From an uncultured Dermabacter sp. (GTDB taxonomy: Bacteria; Actinomycetota; Actinomycetes; Actinomycetales; Dermabacteraceae), in NCBI GenBank assembly GCA_947252755.1, contig CAMXWV010000008.1:59505-123504 (forward strand): a DNA stretch of 64,000 nt, written 5' to 3'. Position 1 is the stretch's first letter. Each line of letters opens with the position of its first letter. Positions 35,705-44,531 of the stretch are shown one piece after another. The position numbers and the translations under genes are program-made. The notes below the pieces were generated by a model. The model saw nothing but the letters and a program-made list of their open reading frames with translations, was not told the origin of the DNA and did no database searches.

Positions 35705-36988
35705 ATGTCCTTTATGAGAACTGTTCCCAACAGCATTGTTGTTGCTGTCAGCGCCACGGCGCTCCTCAGCCTGACCGCCTGCGGCTCCACTCAACCGTCG
35801 AAGCCTGCCTCGAGCTCCACCGCCTCCTCCGCTCAAGCCACCGCTGCGCCGGAACGCACTGAGACTGCGGCGCTTCATCCGCGGATCACCCTTGCCCATG
35901 ACGGCGGGGTCACCGTGATCGACTCGATGAGCGGCGAAACCCTGGCCACAGAGAAGATCGACGGGTACGTGCGCCTCTCCCCAGCGGGCGATGGCCGCCA
36001 TGTTATGGCCACCGAAGGAGACGGCTTCCGCATCATCGACACCGGCCTGATCACCCAGGCCCACGGCGACCACGCCCACTTCTACCACCAGAAACCACAG
36101 CTCACCGAGCACCGCGTTCCCGCTCCGCACCCGGGCCATGTGGTGCCCCATGAAGGCCGGACCGCAATCTACGCGGATGGAACCGGGGAGGTCACGATGA
36201 TGGACCCGTCGGCCCTCCAGGACGGAAAGCTCGAGCTCACCTCCGGCGTGAAGGCCGACTCACCCCATCACGGCGTAGCGGTTCCGCTTGCCAACGGCGA
36301 ACTCCTCATGACTCAGGGCACTGAGGACAAGCGCAACACCGTGCAGGTGAAGGACAAGAACGGCAAGGTCATTGCCGAAACCACTGACTGCCCCGGCGTG
36401 CACGGTGAAGCCGTTGCTGAGCCCACCGAGAAGGGCAGTGTGGCAGTGCTCGGCTGTGAGAACGGGCCGGTGATCTACCGTGACGGCGCCTTCCACAAGG
36501 TGCAGCCGATTCAGGGCGCGGAGCGCTCCGGCAATCTGCGCGGCGATGAGAAGTCCTCGATTGTGCTCGCCGATGGCGAGCCGGTTGCCGCTGACGGGGA
36601 CGGATCAGAGAAGTCCCAGACCATCGGCCTGATCGATACTCGAACCGGCACTCAGAAGCGAGTGGACCTGGACTCCCCGTACTGGTTCCGTTCCCTGGAC
36701 CGCGGTCTGAACGGTGAGGCCGTGGTGCTCACCGAGGACGGCGATCTCACCGTGATCGACCCGGCAAGCGGCAAGATCCTCCATGAAGTGCCGGTTGCGA
36801 AGCCGTGGACGGAACCGGAGGACTGGCAGCAGGCAGCACCGATGGTGCAGGCCGCGGACGGTCTTGCCTACGTGAGCGACCCGGCTACGAAGAAGCTCAC
36901 CGTGGTGGACATTGCGAAAGGCGAAGTGGTGCGCACCCTCGATCTTCCTGTGGCTCCGCATGAAATGCAGGTGACCACGGGCGAGTGA
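35705..36988 (+). CDS. aztD: AztD-like periplasmic zinc metallochaperone lipoprotein
   Basis: 427 aa. A lipoprotein signal ends LSLTAC, followed by a Ser/Ala spacer and a beta-propeller-like body with repeated short units. Histidine clusters (AHGDHAHFYHQ, HPGHVVPH, SPHHGVAVP, CPGVHGE) match the zinc-binding AztD family, which hands zinc to the substrate-binding protein of an ABC importer. No aztABC genes lie in this window. A palindrome of Zur type precedes it, and a near-copy (35715-35729) overlies codons 4-8 just after the start. ATG 35714 is an alternative start. Confidence 0.85.
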   Translation: MSFMRTVPNSIVVAVSATALLSLTACGSTQPSKPASSSTASSAQATAAPERTETAALHPRITLAHDGGVTVIDSMSGETLATEKIDGYVRLSPAGDGRHVMATEGDGFRIIDTGLITQAHGDHAHFYHQKPQLTEHRVPAPHPGHVVPHEGRTAIYADGTGEVTMMDPSALQDGKLELTSGVKADSPHHGVAVPLANGELLMTQGTEDKRNTVQVKDKNGKVIAETTDCPGVHGEAVAEPTEKGSVAVLGCENGPVIYRDGAFHKVQPIQGAERSGNLRGDEKSSIVLADGEPVAADGDGSEKSQTIGLIDTRTGTQKRVDLDSPYWFRSLDRGLNGEAVVLTEDGDLTVIDPASGKILHEVPVAKPWTEPEDWQQAAPMVQAADGLAYVSDPATKKLTVVDIAKGEVVRTLDLPVAPHEMQVTTGE

Positions 36989-36992
36989 ACGT

Positions 36993-37037
36993 GGGTCGGC
37001 TGGCTCGGCAGGACACGTTAAACCAGCCAGCCGACCC
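36993..37037 (+). terminator. Terminator after the AztD-like gene
   Basis: A perfect 13-bp stem (GGGTCGGCTGGCT with AGCCAGCCGACCC) and a 19-nt loop; it starts 5 bp after the stop codon. Confidence 0.8.
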
Positions 37038-37106
37038 CCGCTGGGCTGGGGGCTCAGGGGCGCGCTCACCTCTCGCGCTTCACACACCGTCGCTTATACC
37101 TCAGGC

Positions 37107-37207
37107 CCGGACGTCACCACCCCACGTCCGCTCGTTATCGCCGCCCGGACATCATCACCCCACGCCGGGACGCCACTGCCCCACGCCCACATGTCATCGC
37201 CGCACGT
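37107..37207. repeat. Degenerate direct repeats between the AztD-like and GH4 genes
   Basis: Four diverged copies of a CCGGACRTCAYCACCCCACGY-like unit of about 20 bp, the last one reaching the 3' end of the GH4 gene. Confidence 0.6.
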
Positions 37208-38673
37208 CAGTGCTGCGTGAACAGTCGCGTCAGGTCTTCATGGTCGGCGATGTAGGCATCCAGTAGCTGCCGCCCCCGTTCGGGTGATTCGATCAGCGGA
37301 TGCTCGCTGAAACCGAGCCAGGCCTCGGTGCGGTTCCCGGTGAGCGCGGCGGTTCTGATCCGGCGCTCCGACGCACGCTGCCGGGCCATCAGACCCAACT
37401 GGTCAAGCGCCAGGGGAGAGCGTAGCGGCTCCGGATGCACACCGGATCCGTTCACCACACACGGCACCTCCACCACGAGGTCAGCGGGCAGCTCCGGGAT
37501 CAAACGGGCACTCGGGTCCCCGGCGGGTGAATCGGCTGGAGCATTGCCCACGTCAAGAATCATCCGCTCCTGGGTGTTCGTGGCAATAGCGGTCATCAGC
37601 CGCAGCGCCACCTCCTGGTAGCCGCCGCCAGCCACATCTTCTTCCCGACGCGCCTCCCCTTCATCTCGGGACTCGGCCATGTAGGTGGATTCGCGCTCGT
37701 GCAGAGCCTCGGCCCAGATCCGAGCGGCTGCCTCCGCTCCACCTGGTGAACTGGGCGCTTGGTCTGCTGAGGAGACTGCGTTATAGAACGCTGACTGCTG
37801 CTGTAGCAGGTACTCACCGCGCGTGGCTGGCGCGCTAGTGATCGAGCGGACCGCCCGGTCATGGAACAGGTAGTAGAACAGGTACTCGTTCGGCAGGGCG
37901 CGATGGGCGCGTACCCAGTCGAACCCCACGGTGCGGGCCTCTTCGATCTCTTCCAGAAGGTCATCGCGCTCAAGGATTCCGGGCAGCACGTCCGTGCCGT
38001 TCACCTCGAGTCCCCGCAGCCAGCCCAGGTGGTTGAGGCCCACATAGTCAATTGCTCCGAGCTGCGCGCCGCTGCCCGACGCAGTGCTGCTCGACTCAGT
38101 GCTATCTGACGCCGCGCCACCTGGCCCCGTGCCCGTGCCGGCCAGGCCGGCGGCTTCGGCCACGCGGTGAACGCGTCGAACCAGACCGATCGGGGTGTCG
38201 CAGATGCCCACCACGCGGTCACCGAGCACCTCGCGCATCGCCTCGGTGACGATCCCCGCGGGATTCGTGAAGTTGATGGTCCACGCCTGCGGGGCGAGCG
38301 CGGCAATCCGCTCCGCCACCCGGGTCATCACCGGGATGGTTCGCAGGGCGTAGGCGAGCCCGCCAGCACCGATCGTCTCCTGGCCGAGCAGGCCAAGCTT
38401 CAGCGCCACCCGCTCATCCACGATCCGGCCGGCGGTGCCGCCCACCCGGATTGCGGCGAACACGAAGTTCGCATCCCGCACCGCATCATCCAGGTCCGTG
38501 GCGGTTCTGAACCGCAGCGGTAGATCCATGCCCTCCAGCACACGGGAGATCACCGCAAGACGCTCCGCAGACGCGTCGAACAGCACCAGTTCGGTGATGA
38601 GATCCCCGCCGGCCAGTGCCTGATACACGAGCGGCACGCGGAAGCCGCCGCCGCCAAGAATCGTGAGCTTCAT
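37207..38673 (-). CDS. Glycoside hydrolase family 4 (6-phospho-beta-glucosidase type)
   Basis: 488 aa. The Rossmann start MKLTILGGGGFRVPLVYQAL binds NAD, as required by GH4. Other family motifs: FVFAAIRVGG, TINFTNPAGIV, the metal-site CDTPIG near residue 173, and LNHLGW. GH4 enzymes hydrolyse 6-phosphorylated sugars by an NAD- and Mn-dependent elimination mechanism. An insert of about 20 residues (GTGTGPGGAASDSTESSSTA region) lies between the CDTP and NHLGW motifs and is low complexity. No PTS genes are adjacent. Divergent from the sugar kinase gene. Confidence 0.9.
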   Translation of the reverse strand: MKLTILGGGGFRVPLVYQALAGGDLITELVLFDASAERLAVISRVLEGMDLPLRFRTATDLDDAVRDANFVFAAIRVGGTAGRIVDERVALKLGLLGQETIGAGGLAYALRTIPVMTRVAERIAALAPQAWTINFTNPAGIVTEAMREVLGDRVVGICDTPIGLVRRVHRVAEAAGLAGTGTGPGGAASDSTESSSTASGSGAQLGAIDYVGLNHLGWLRGLEVNGTDVLPGILERDDLLEEIEEARTVGFDWVRAHRALPNEYLFYYLFHDRAVRSITSAPATRGEYLLQQQSAFYNAVSSADQAPSSPGGAEAAARIWAEALHERESTYMAESRDEGEARREEDVAGGGYQEVALRLMTAIATNTQERMILDVGNAPADSPAGDPSARLIPELPADLVVEVPCVVNGSGVHPEPLRSPLALDQLGLMARQRASERRIRTAALTGNRTEAWLGFSEHPLIESPERGRQLLDAYIADHEDLTRLFTQH

Positions 38674-38785
38674 CGGTGGCCTTCCCCTGAGGATGCGCGA
38701 ACGTCAGTCACGCTATCACCGGCGTTTCCCAGCGAGGTGACACACTAGAGAACACCTGATTCGGCAGTTCGGCAAAGGAGCTCCC

Positions 38786-38953
38786 ATGTCCCGCTGTCCT
38801 CTCCACTCACCCGTTCGCGCGGCACGCCCGCGTCGTTCCATGCGCGCACCATCGGGGCGCGCTTGTGCTTTGGCGGCCGCTGCACGTGCTGGTGCTCCCG
38901 CCGCTGGTGCCCACGCCGGTCAGAGCGCACAGCTTGAAGGAGGAGCCAAGTGA
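38786..38953 (+). CDS. 55-aa Arg/Ala-rich small ORF overlapping the sugar kinase start
   Basis: Begins ATG at 38786 after a near-ideal ribosome site (AAAGGAG, six bases upstream) and ends in a TGA that overlaps the GTG of the kinase gene (GTGA). The product is Arg- and Ala-rich with three Cys and one His near the N-terminus (MSRCPLHSPVRAARPRR). It resembles no family I know. The strong ribosome site and stop-start overlap suggest it is translated and couples translation of the kinase, possibly as a leader peptide. Confidence 0.5.
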   Translation: MSRCPLHSPVRAARPRRSMRAPSGRACALAAAARAGAPAAGAHAGQSAQLEGGAK

Positions 38954-40125
38954 CAACCGGTCACTGTGAAGCCTGCTGGAACTGGGACCCGCTCGCGCAC
39001 ACGCGCACCAGCGATGAGGCAGTGGCCCGACCCCTGGACGTGATCCTGTCCGGCACCGTGTTCTATGACCTGGTGTTCTCCGGTTTGGCGCGTGTTCCGA
39101 ACCTGGGGGAGGAGCTGTGGAGCGAAGGGCTCGGCTCCTCACCGGGCGGCATCGCCAACCTCGCCACGGCCACCGCGCGGCTCGGCCTGCGCACCGGCCT
39201 GGCAGCCGGCTTCGGCGATGACGCGATGGCGGACTGGATGTGGGACGTGCTGGAGGATCAGGAAGGCATCGACCTGTCCGCCTCCAAACGCTTCACGGAC
39301 TTCCACAGCCCCGTCACCGTGGCGATCTCCACCGATGAGGACCGCGCCATGGTGACCCACGGGCACGTGCTGCCCGAGTCGCTGGACGCCGCAATCCTGG
39401 CAGCGCCCCCGGCCCGTGCTGCGCTCGTAGACCTGGCCGGTGAGAGCCACTGGTGGGAGGAGCTTGCCCGGCGCGGCACCCGCGTGTGGGCCGATATCGG
39501 GTTCGACCCCACAGACACCTGGGACGAGCATGACCTGGATCCGCTGCGGCACTGCTACGCGTTCACCCCGAACGCGGTGGAGGCGATGCGCTACACCCGC
39601 ACCGATTCACCGAGCGCGGCAGTGCGAGCGCTGGCGGACCGGGTGGGACTCGCGATCGTCACCGACGGGCACCGCGGCGTGTACGCGATCGACCAGCACA
39701 CCGGTGAGGAAGCTTTCTGCCCGGCGCTGAGCGTTCCCGCGGTGGACCCCACCGGGGCGGGAGACGTGTTCGCGGCTGCCAGTGTGCTCGGAGACCTGGC
39801 CGGCTGGCCGCTCATGCAGCGGCTGCGGTTCGCCTCCCTCTGCTCAGCAATCGCCGTGCAGCAGTACGGCGGGGCGCTTGCCGCCCCCGGCTGGGTGGAC
39901 ATCACCAACTGGTGGCGGACCTTGCGGGACGCTGCCCACGGCGGTGATCTGGAAGCCCGGTATATTGCCGACGCATTCGAGTTTCTGGAGGATCTTGTGC
40001 CGCGGCATGAGGCCCGAACGGTGCACCGCGCGTCCGCAACCTTCCACACCCACCACCGCATGGCCCCATCCGGTGAAGCTGAGGAAGGCATGACCACAGA
40101 GCGCATCCACGTGGATCGCGACTGA
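38950..40125 (+). CDS. PfkB-family carbohydrate kinase
   Basis: 391 aa. GTG start with AAGGAGG seven bases upstream. Family signatures: GGIANLATATARLG near residue 60 and the ATP-site motif DPTGAGDVFAAA near residue 262, with D of GAGD as catalytic base. The C-terminal 60 residues (after WVDITNWW) extend beyond the usual fold and are His-rich (TFHTHHRM). It phosphorylates a sugar or nucleoside; the substrate is not clear. It is followed 2 bp later by the TauE gene and divergent from the GH4 hydrolase. Confidence 0.88.
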   Translation: MTTGHCEACWNWDPLAHTRTSDEAVARPLDVILSGTVFYDLVFSGLARVPNLGEELWSEGLGSSPGGIANLATATARLGLRTGLAAGFGDDAMADWMWDVLEDQEGIDLSASKRFTDFHSPVTVAISTDEDRAMVTHGHVLPESLDAAILAAPPARAALVDLAGESHWWEELARRGTRVWADIGFDPTDTWDEHDLDPLRHCYAFTPNAVEAMRYTRTDSPSAAVRALADRVGLAIVTDGHRGVYAIDQHTGEEAFCPALSVPAVDPTGAGDVFAAASVLGDLAGWPLMQRLRFASLCSAIAVQQYGGALAAPGWVDITNWWRTLRDAAHGGDLEARYIADAFEFLEDLVPRHEARTVHRASATFHTHHRMAPSGEAEEGMTTERIHVDRD

Positions 40126-40127
40126 CC

Positions 40128-40910
40128 GTGTGGGGAGTGCTGCCGGTTGCTGTAGGCCTGGTGATCGGCGTTGTGGTGGGGGCGCTCGGCGCCGGAGGCG
40201 GCATCCTCTCCATCCCGGTGCTCGTGTACCTGCTGGGGCAGGACGCGCATTCGGCCGCGGCGGAATCGCTCATCATCGTGGGTCTCACCGCGATCATCGG
40301 CATCATCCACCATGTGCGCACCCGGCACGTGGCATGGCGGCAGGGCCTGCTGTTCGGCGGACTGTCCCTGCTGGGCGCGGTGCCCGGGGCGCGGCTCGCC
40401 GCCCTGGTGCCGGAACGAGCACTGCTCCTGCTGTTCGCCGTGATGCTGCTGGTGGTGGCAGCGCTCATGGTTCGTTCGGGGTTGCGGACGCGTCGGGAAG
40501 AGGACGGGCGCACCATACCCACCACCATCGGCCAGCCGAAACCGCGCCTGCTGGTGCCCGCAGCGCTGCTCACCGGCCTGCTCACCGGGTTCTTCGGCGT
40601 GGGCGGCGGCTTCATCGTGGTGCCGATGCTGGTGATGGCGCTCGGCCTGGATATACGCCGCGCCACCGGCACCAGCCTGCTGGTCATGATCCTGTCCAGT
40701 GTGGTGAGTCTGGCGGCACGCGCGGGCACCCCGATCGAAGTGGACTGGGTGCTCACCCTGCTGTTCGCAGCCGGGTCCATGGCAGGCGGGCTGATCGGCG
40801 GGCCGCTCTCCTCCAAAGCCCGACCGTCCACGCTGACCCTCCTGTTCGCGCTGCTGCTGGTCAGCGCTGGCGGCTTCACCCTGGTCGAACAGCTGCTCGC
40901 ACGCCCCTAG
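40128..40910 (+). CDS. TauE/SafE-family sulfite/sulfonate exporter
   Basis: 260 aa, about 8 TM segments. Each half begins with the family repeat: GALGAGGGILSIPVLVY near the N-terminus and GFFGVGGGFIVVPMLV near residue 155. GTG start 2 bp after the kinase stop, so in the same operon. These proteins move sulfite, sulfonates or other small anions. No sulfur-metabolism genes are adjacent, so the substrate remains open. Confidence 0.88.
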   Translation: MWGVLPVAVGLVIGVVVGALGAGGGILSIPVLVYLLGQDAHSAAAESLIIVGLTAIIGIIHHVRTRHVAWRQGLLFGGLSLLGAVPGARLAALVPERALLLLFAVMLLVVAALMVRSGLRTRREEDGRTIPTTIGQPKPRLLVPAALLTGLLTGFFGVGGGFIVVPMLVMALGLDIRRATGTSLLVMILSSVVSLAARAGTPIEVDWVLTLLFAAGSMAGGLIGGPLSSKARPSTLTLLFALLLVSAGGFTLVEQLLARP

Positions 40911-40919
40911 GATCAGACC

Positions 40920-42326
40920 ATGACCGCTGCTCACACTCTTCGTGGCCGTCCCGTCACCGCCTGGGAAGCCGACTTCCCCGTGCTGGGTGACCTGATGGCC
41001 GCCAAGCCCACCGCCTGGGTGAACCCGCGCGCTCTTGCCACCCCATCTGCCGACGCGCTCACCCACATCGCCGAACTGCCCTCCGGCGGCCTGACCAAGG
41101 CCGATGTGGATGATGCGGAAGCGCGTCTGCTGCGCTTCGCCCCGTTCATCGCGCAGGCGTTCCCCGAAACCCGGGCCTCAGCCCAGGTGTGGGGCCGGGA
41201 AGGGATCATCGAATCACCGCTTGCGCCGCTGCCCGCAGCAGCGAAAAGGTGCGGCGCTGAGCATGTGTTCGGCAAGCTCGATTCGCACCTGCCGATCTCC
41301 GGCTCCATCAAAGCCCGCGGCGGAATCTACGAAGTGCTCGTGCACGCGGAGCGGCTTGCTGTTCAGGCTGGACTCATTGCGCCCCTGCCGGTGGCGGGAG
41401 CGGGTGCCTCGGATTACACCGTGCTTGCCAGCCCCGAGGCCCGTGAACTGTTCGGCCGGCACCGCATCGCCGTGGGCTCCACCGGCAACCTGGGCCTGTC
41501 CATCGGCATCATGAGTGCCACGCTCGGATTCCAGGTCAGCGTGCACATGAGCGCGGACGCACGCCAATGGAAGAAGAACATGCTCCGCTCCCACGGCGTC
41601 ACCGTTGTGGAATACGAGGCGGACTACTCCGTGGCCGTAGCTGAAGCGCGTCGGGAAGCAGCCGGTGATGACGCCCTGTATTTCATCGACGACGAAAACT
41701 CCCGCTCCCTGTTCCTCGGCTATGCCGTGGCTGCGCGCAGACTGCGTCGCCAGCTTGCAGCCGCCGGCCGCACCCCGAGCCTGGAGCAGCCGCTCATCGC
41801 CTACCTGCCGTGCGGGGTGGGCGGCGGGCCCGGCGGCGTGGCATTCGGCCTTGCCACCGAGTTCGGGGACGCGGTGCGGTGCGTATTCGTGGAGCCCACC
41901 CAGTCCCCATCCATGCTGCTCGGCGTGCTCACCGGCGGACACGAAACGGTGAGCGTGCGAGACATCGGACTGACGAACATCACCGCCGCGGACGGGCTCG
42001 CCTGCGCCAGCCCCTCCGGTTTTGTGGGCAGCGCCGTGGAAGGCCTGGTGGACGCCTACCTCACCGTCACTGACGAGGACATGTTCCGCTGGGTGGCACG
42101 CCTGGCCGACGCGGACGGGCACCGTGTGGAGCCCAGCTCCGCCAGTGCGCTCGATGCCATGGGCCGAACCCTCGCCGGCGAAACCGGCGTGGACGCGCTC
42201 GCGGATCCGAACGCCACCCACCTGGTGTGGCTCACCGGCGGGTCGATGGTGCCAGAGGCGGAGATGGACTCCTATGTGCAGCGGGGGCGTGACCTCGGAG
42301 CGCGGGAGCTGTTGAGCCCGCCATGA
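40920..42326 (+). CDS. dsdA: D-serine ammonia-lyase
   Basis: 468 aa, close to E. coli DsdA (442). The PLP-binding lysine is K131 in SGSIKARGG; GSTGNLGLSIG binds the phosphate of PLP, and PCGVGGGPGG is the second glycine loop. It breaks D-serine into pyruvate and ammonia. The ATG follows AGGATCAGACC, 9 bp after the TauE stop. No dsdC/dsdX neighbours, so regulation differs from E. coli. D-serine removal is useful on mammalian skin or in urine, but habitat is inference. Confidence 0.93.
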   Translation: MTAAHTLRGRPVTAWEADFPVLGDLMAAKPTAWVNPRALATPSADALTHIAELPSGGLTKADVDDAEARLLRFAPFIAQAFPETRASAQVWGREGIIESPLAPLPAAAKRCGAEHVFGKLDSHLPISGSIKARGGIYEVLVHAERLAVQAGLIAPLPVAGAGASDYTVLASPEARELFGRHRIAVGSTGNLGLSIGIMSATLGFQVSVHMSADARQWKKNMLRSHGVTVVEYEADYSVAVAEARREAAGDDALYFIDDENSRSLFLGYAVAARRLRRQLAAAGRTPSLEQPLIAYLPCGVGGGPGGVAFGLATEFGDAVRCVFVEPTQSPSMLLGVLTGGHETVSVRDIGLTNITAADGLACASPSGFVGSAVEGLVDAYLTVTDEDMFRWVARLADADGHRVEPSSASALDAMGRTLAGETGVDALADPNATHLVWLTGGSMVPEAEMDSYVQRGRDLGARELLSPP

Positions 42327-42366
42327 TCCATGGCGCCCACACCGCTCCCGGACCTAGCCTTGAGCT

Positions 42367-44367
42367 GTGAGTTCGCTTTTTCGCATCGTCCGCTTCACCC
42401 GCTCCCTCTGGCCCCTCTACATCGCGATCATCGCGTGCTCCGTGCTTGCCGCGGCAGCCACACTCGTGGTGCCATTCCTCATCGGCCACGCCACGGACAT
42501 CGTGGCGGAGGCTGTGAGCGGCAAGGAGGATGCGTCGGCCGCAGCCACCCGCATCATCTGGACCGCGGTGTGGATCCTCATCGCCTTCCAAGCCAGCACC
42601 ATCCTGCAGAACGTGGGCGGCTGGTACGGCGATGTGATGGCGAACCGGATGCGCACCATCCTGTCCGTGCGCTACTACGACAAGCTGCTAAACCTGCCGC
42701 AAGCCTGGTTCGACGCCGAACTCACCGGCACGATCGTTGCGCGGCTGAACCGCTCAATCACGCAGGTGGCGGACTTCGCGAAGACGTTCTCCAACATGTT
42801 CGCCACCATGCTGCTCACCACCATCGCAGTGCTCGCCATCAGCGGCTACTACGCCTGGCCGCTCGCAGTGCTGCTGCTGATCGTGTTCCCCGTGTACGTG
42901 TGGCTGACCGCGCTCACCTCAAAGAAATGGCAGCGCCTGGAAGGGGAGAAGAACCACGAGATCGACGTTGCCTCCGGCCGCTTCAGCGAAGTGGTGGGCC
43001 AGATCCGCGTGGTGAAGTCCTTCGCCCGTGAACAGAGCGAGCTCGACGCGTTCGCCACCCGCTTCGGCGCCAACGACGCCACCACGCGCGCCCAATCCAC
43101 ACACTGGCACACGATGGATGTGATCCGCCGGTCTGCGCTCAACGTCATCTTCTTCGGCATCTACGTGATCATCTTCCTGGAGACGGTGCACGGAAACTTC
43201 ACCGTGGGCACCATGGTGCTGCTGATCCAGCTGATGAACATGGCCCGCACCCCCTTGGAGACCATGAGCTACCTGATCGACACCGCTCAGCGCGCCATCG
43301 CCGGCTCCAAGGACTACTTCACCGTAATGGACACCGCCCTGGATCCGCGCAGCTCCCATGCCGACGCGGTCACCACCGGCGGCGCTGCCGCCGTGGCACG
43401 CGGAGCCCGGGGTGACCGGGGGCCCGGGACTGGGGATAGTCGGAAGGCTGGAGCTGGGAGTGGTCGCGGGCACGGGGTTGAACTTGACCGAGAACCTGGA
43501 GCTCGCGGTGGCCATGCGCCCGAGGCTGGGACGGATGCGCCCGCGCCCCGCTCTGGTTCCGGGCCCGAGGCTGCACACTCCGGCCTTTCCCCATTGCCCG
43601 GCAGCCACTCTGTGGAGTTCGACCGCGTGTTCTTCGCGTACGACGAAGGCCACGACGTGCTGCAGAACATCTCCTTCACCATCGACCGCGGCGAAAAAGT
43701 CGCATTCGTCGGCGAATCCGGCGGCGGCAAATCCACCATCGTCAACCTCCTGCTCGGCCTGTACCAGGCACGTGCCGGCCGCGTGCTCGTGGGCGGACAC
43801 AACGTGGACGACCTGCCGGTGCACGAGCTGCGCTCGCGGGTGGGCGTGGTGTTCCAGGATGCGTCGCTCTTCTCGGGGACGATCCGCGAGAACATCGCCT
43901 ACGGCCGACCAAACGCCACCGATCAGGAAGTCCGCGCCGCCGCGAAACGCGCTAACGCGGACACGTTCATTGAACGCTTCGGCAACGGATATGACACCGT
44001 GGTGGGCGAACGCGGCCTGAAGCTGTCCGGCGGGCAGAAGCAGCGCATCGCCGTGGCCCGCGCAATCCTCAAAGACGCCCCGATCCTGGTGCTCGATGAG
44101 GCAACCTCCGCGCTGGACACCAAGTCCGAACGGGAAGTGCAGGCCGGGCTCGAAGAGCTCATGGCCGACCGCACCTCTCTGATCATCGCCCACCGGCTGT
44201 CCACCATTGCGAACGTTGATCGGATCGTGACGCTCAAGGGCGGCGTGATCGACGAGATCGGCACGCCCGACGAGCTCGCCAGCTCCGGCGGCATCTACGC
44301 CGAGCTGTTGGCGCTGCAGAACGCCGGCGCCCGCAAGCAGCTGGAACGCTTCGGCATCACAGGGTGA
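42367..44367 (+). CDS. ABC exporter with fused membrane and ATPase domains
   Basis: 666 aa. Six TM helices (residues about 15-310) are followed by an ATPase domain: Walker A GESGGGKST near residue 449, Q-loop VVFQDAS, signature LSGGQKQR, Walker B ILVLDEATSALD and switch-His IIAHRL. Type IV exporter architecture (MsbA/BmrA-like), working as a homo- or heterodimer. Between the two domains, at about residues 338-410, is an unusual Gly/Ala/Arg-rich low-complexity insert, which makes the protein longer than the usual 590-610 aa. GTG start without a strong ribosome site, 40 bp after dsdA. Substrate unknown. Confidence 0.9.
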   Translation: MSSLFRIVRFTRSLWPLYIAIIACSVLAAAATLVVPFLIGHATDIVAEAVSGKEDASAAATRIIWTAVWILIAFQASTILQNVGGWYGDVMANRMRTILSVRYYDKLLNLPQAWFDAELTGTIVARLNRSITQVADFAKTFSNMFATMLLTTIAVLAISGYYAWPLAVLLLIVFPVYVWLTALTSKKWQRLEGEKNHEIDVASGRFSEVVGQIRVVKSFAREQSELDAFATRFGANDATTRAQSTHWHTMDVIRRSALNVIFFGIYVIIFLETVHGNFTVGTMVLLIQLMNMARTPLETMSYLIDTAQRAIAGSKDYFTVMDTALDPRSSHADAVTTGGAAAVARGARGDRGPGTGDSRKAGAGSGRGHGVELDREPGARGGHAPEAGTDAPAPRSGSGPEAAHSGLSPLPGSHSVEFDRVFFAYDEGHDVLQNISFTIDRGEKVAFVGESGGGKSTIVNLLLGLYQARAGRVLVGGHNVDDLPVHELRSRVGVVFQDASLFSGTIRENIAYGRPNATDQEVRAAAKRANADTFIERFGNGYDTVVGERGLKLSGGQKQRIAVARAILKDAPILVLDEATSALDTKSEREVQAGLEELMADRTSLIIAHRLSTIANVDRIVTLKGGVIDEIGTPDELASSGGIYAELLALQNAGARKQLERFGITG

Positions 44368-44461
44368 GGGTCGGGTGGCGCGCCCGGTTCCGGGCGTGCC
44401 CGGACGCGCCCGGGGCGCTATCTTCGCTCGTCCCGCTCGCCCGGGGCGCGTTGTTCGCGCA

Positions 44462-44516
44462 CGAGTGATACTGGATCCACGAAAATCAAGCTCAGCGGTG
44501 GATGGAGTATCACTCG
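44462..44516. repeat. Palindromic element, copy 1 (CGAGTGATAC type)
   Basis: Arms of 19 bp (44462-44480 and 44498-44516) starting CGAGTGATAC and pairing at 17 of 19 positions around an 18-nt loop. A further half-site (GTCACTCGTG) follows at 44531-44540. The same element occurs at 45875-45934; the pair flanks the Vsr-like gene. Confidence 0.7.
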
Positions 44517-44531
44517 CGGACAAAGTAGGTG

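Noticed and set aside
39591..41066. 491-codon minus-strand frame across the kinase and TauE genes
   Set aside because: Gln/His/Arg-rich shadow crossing two confident genes and their boundary.
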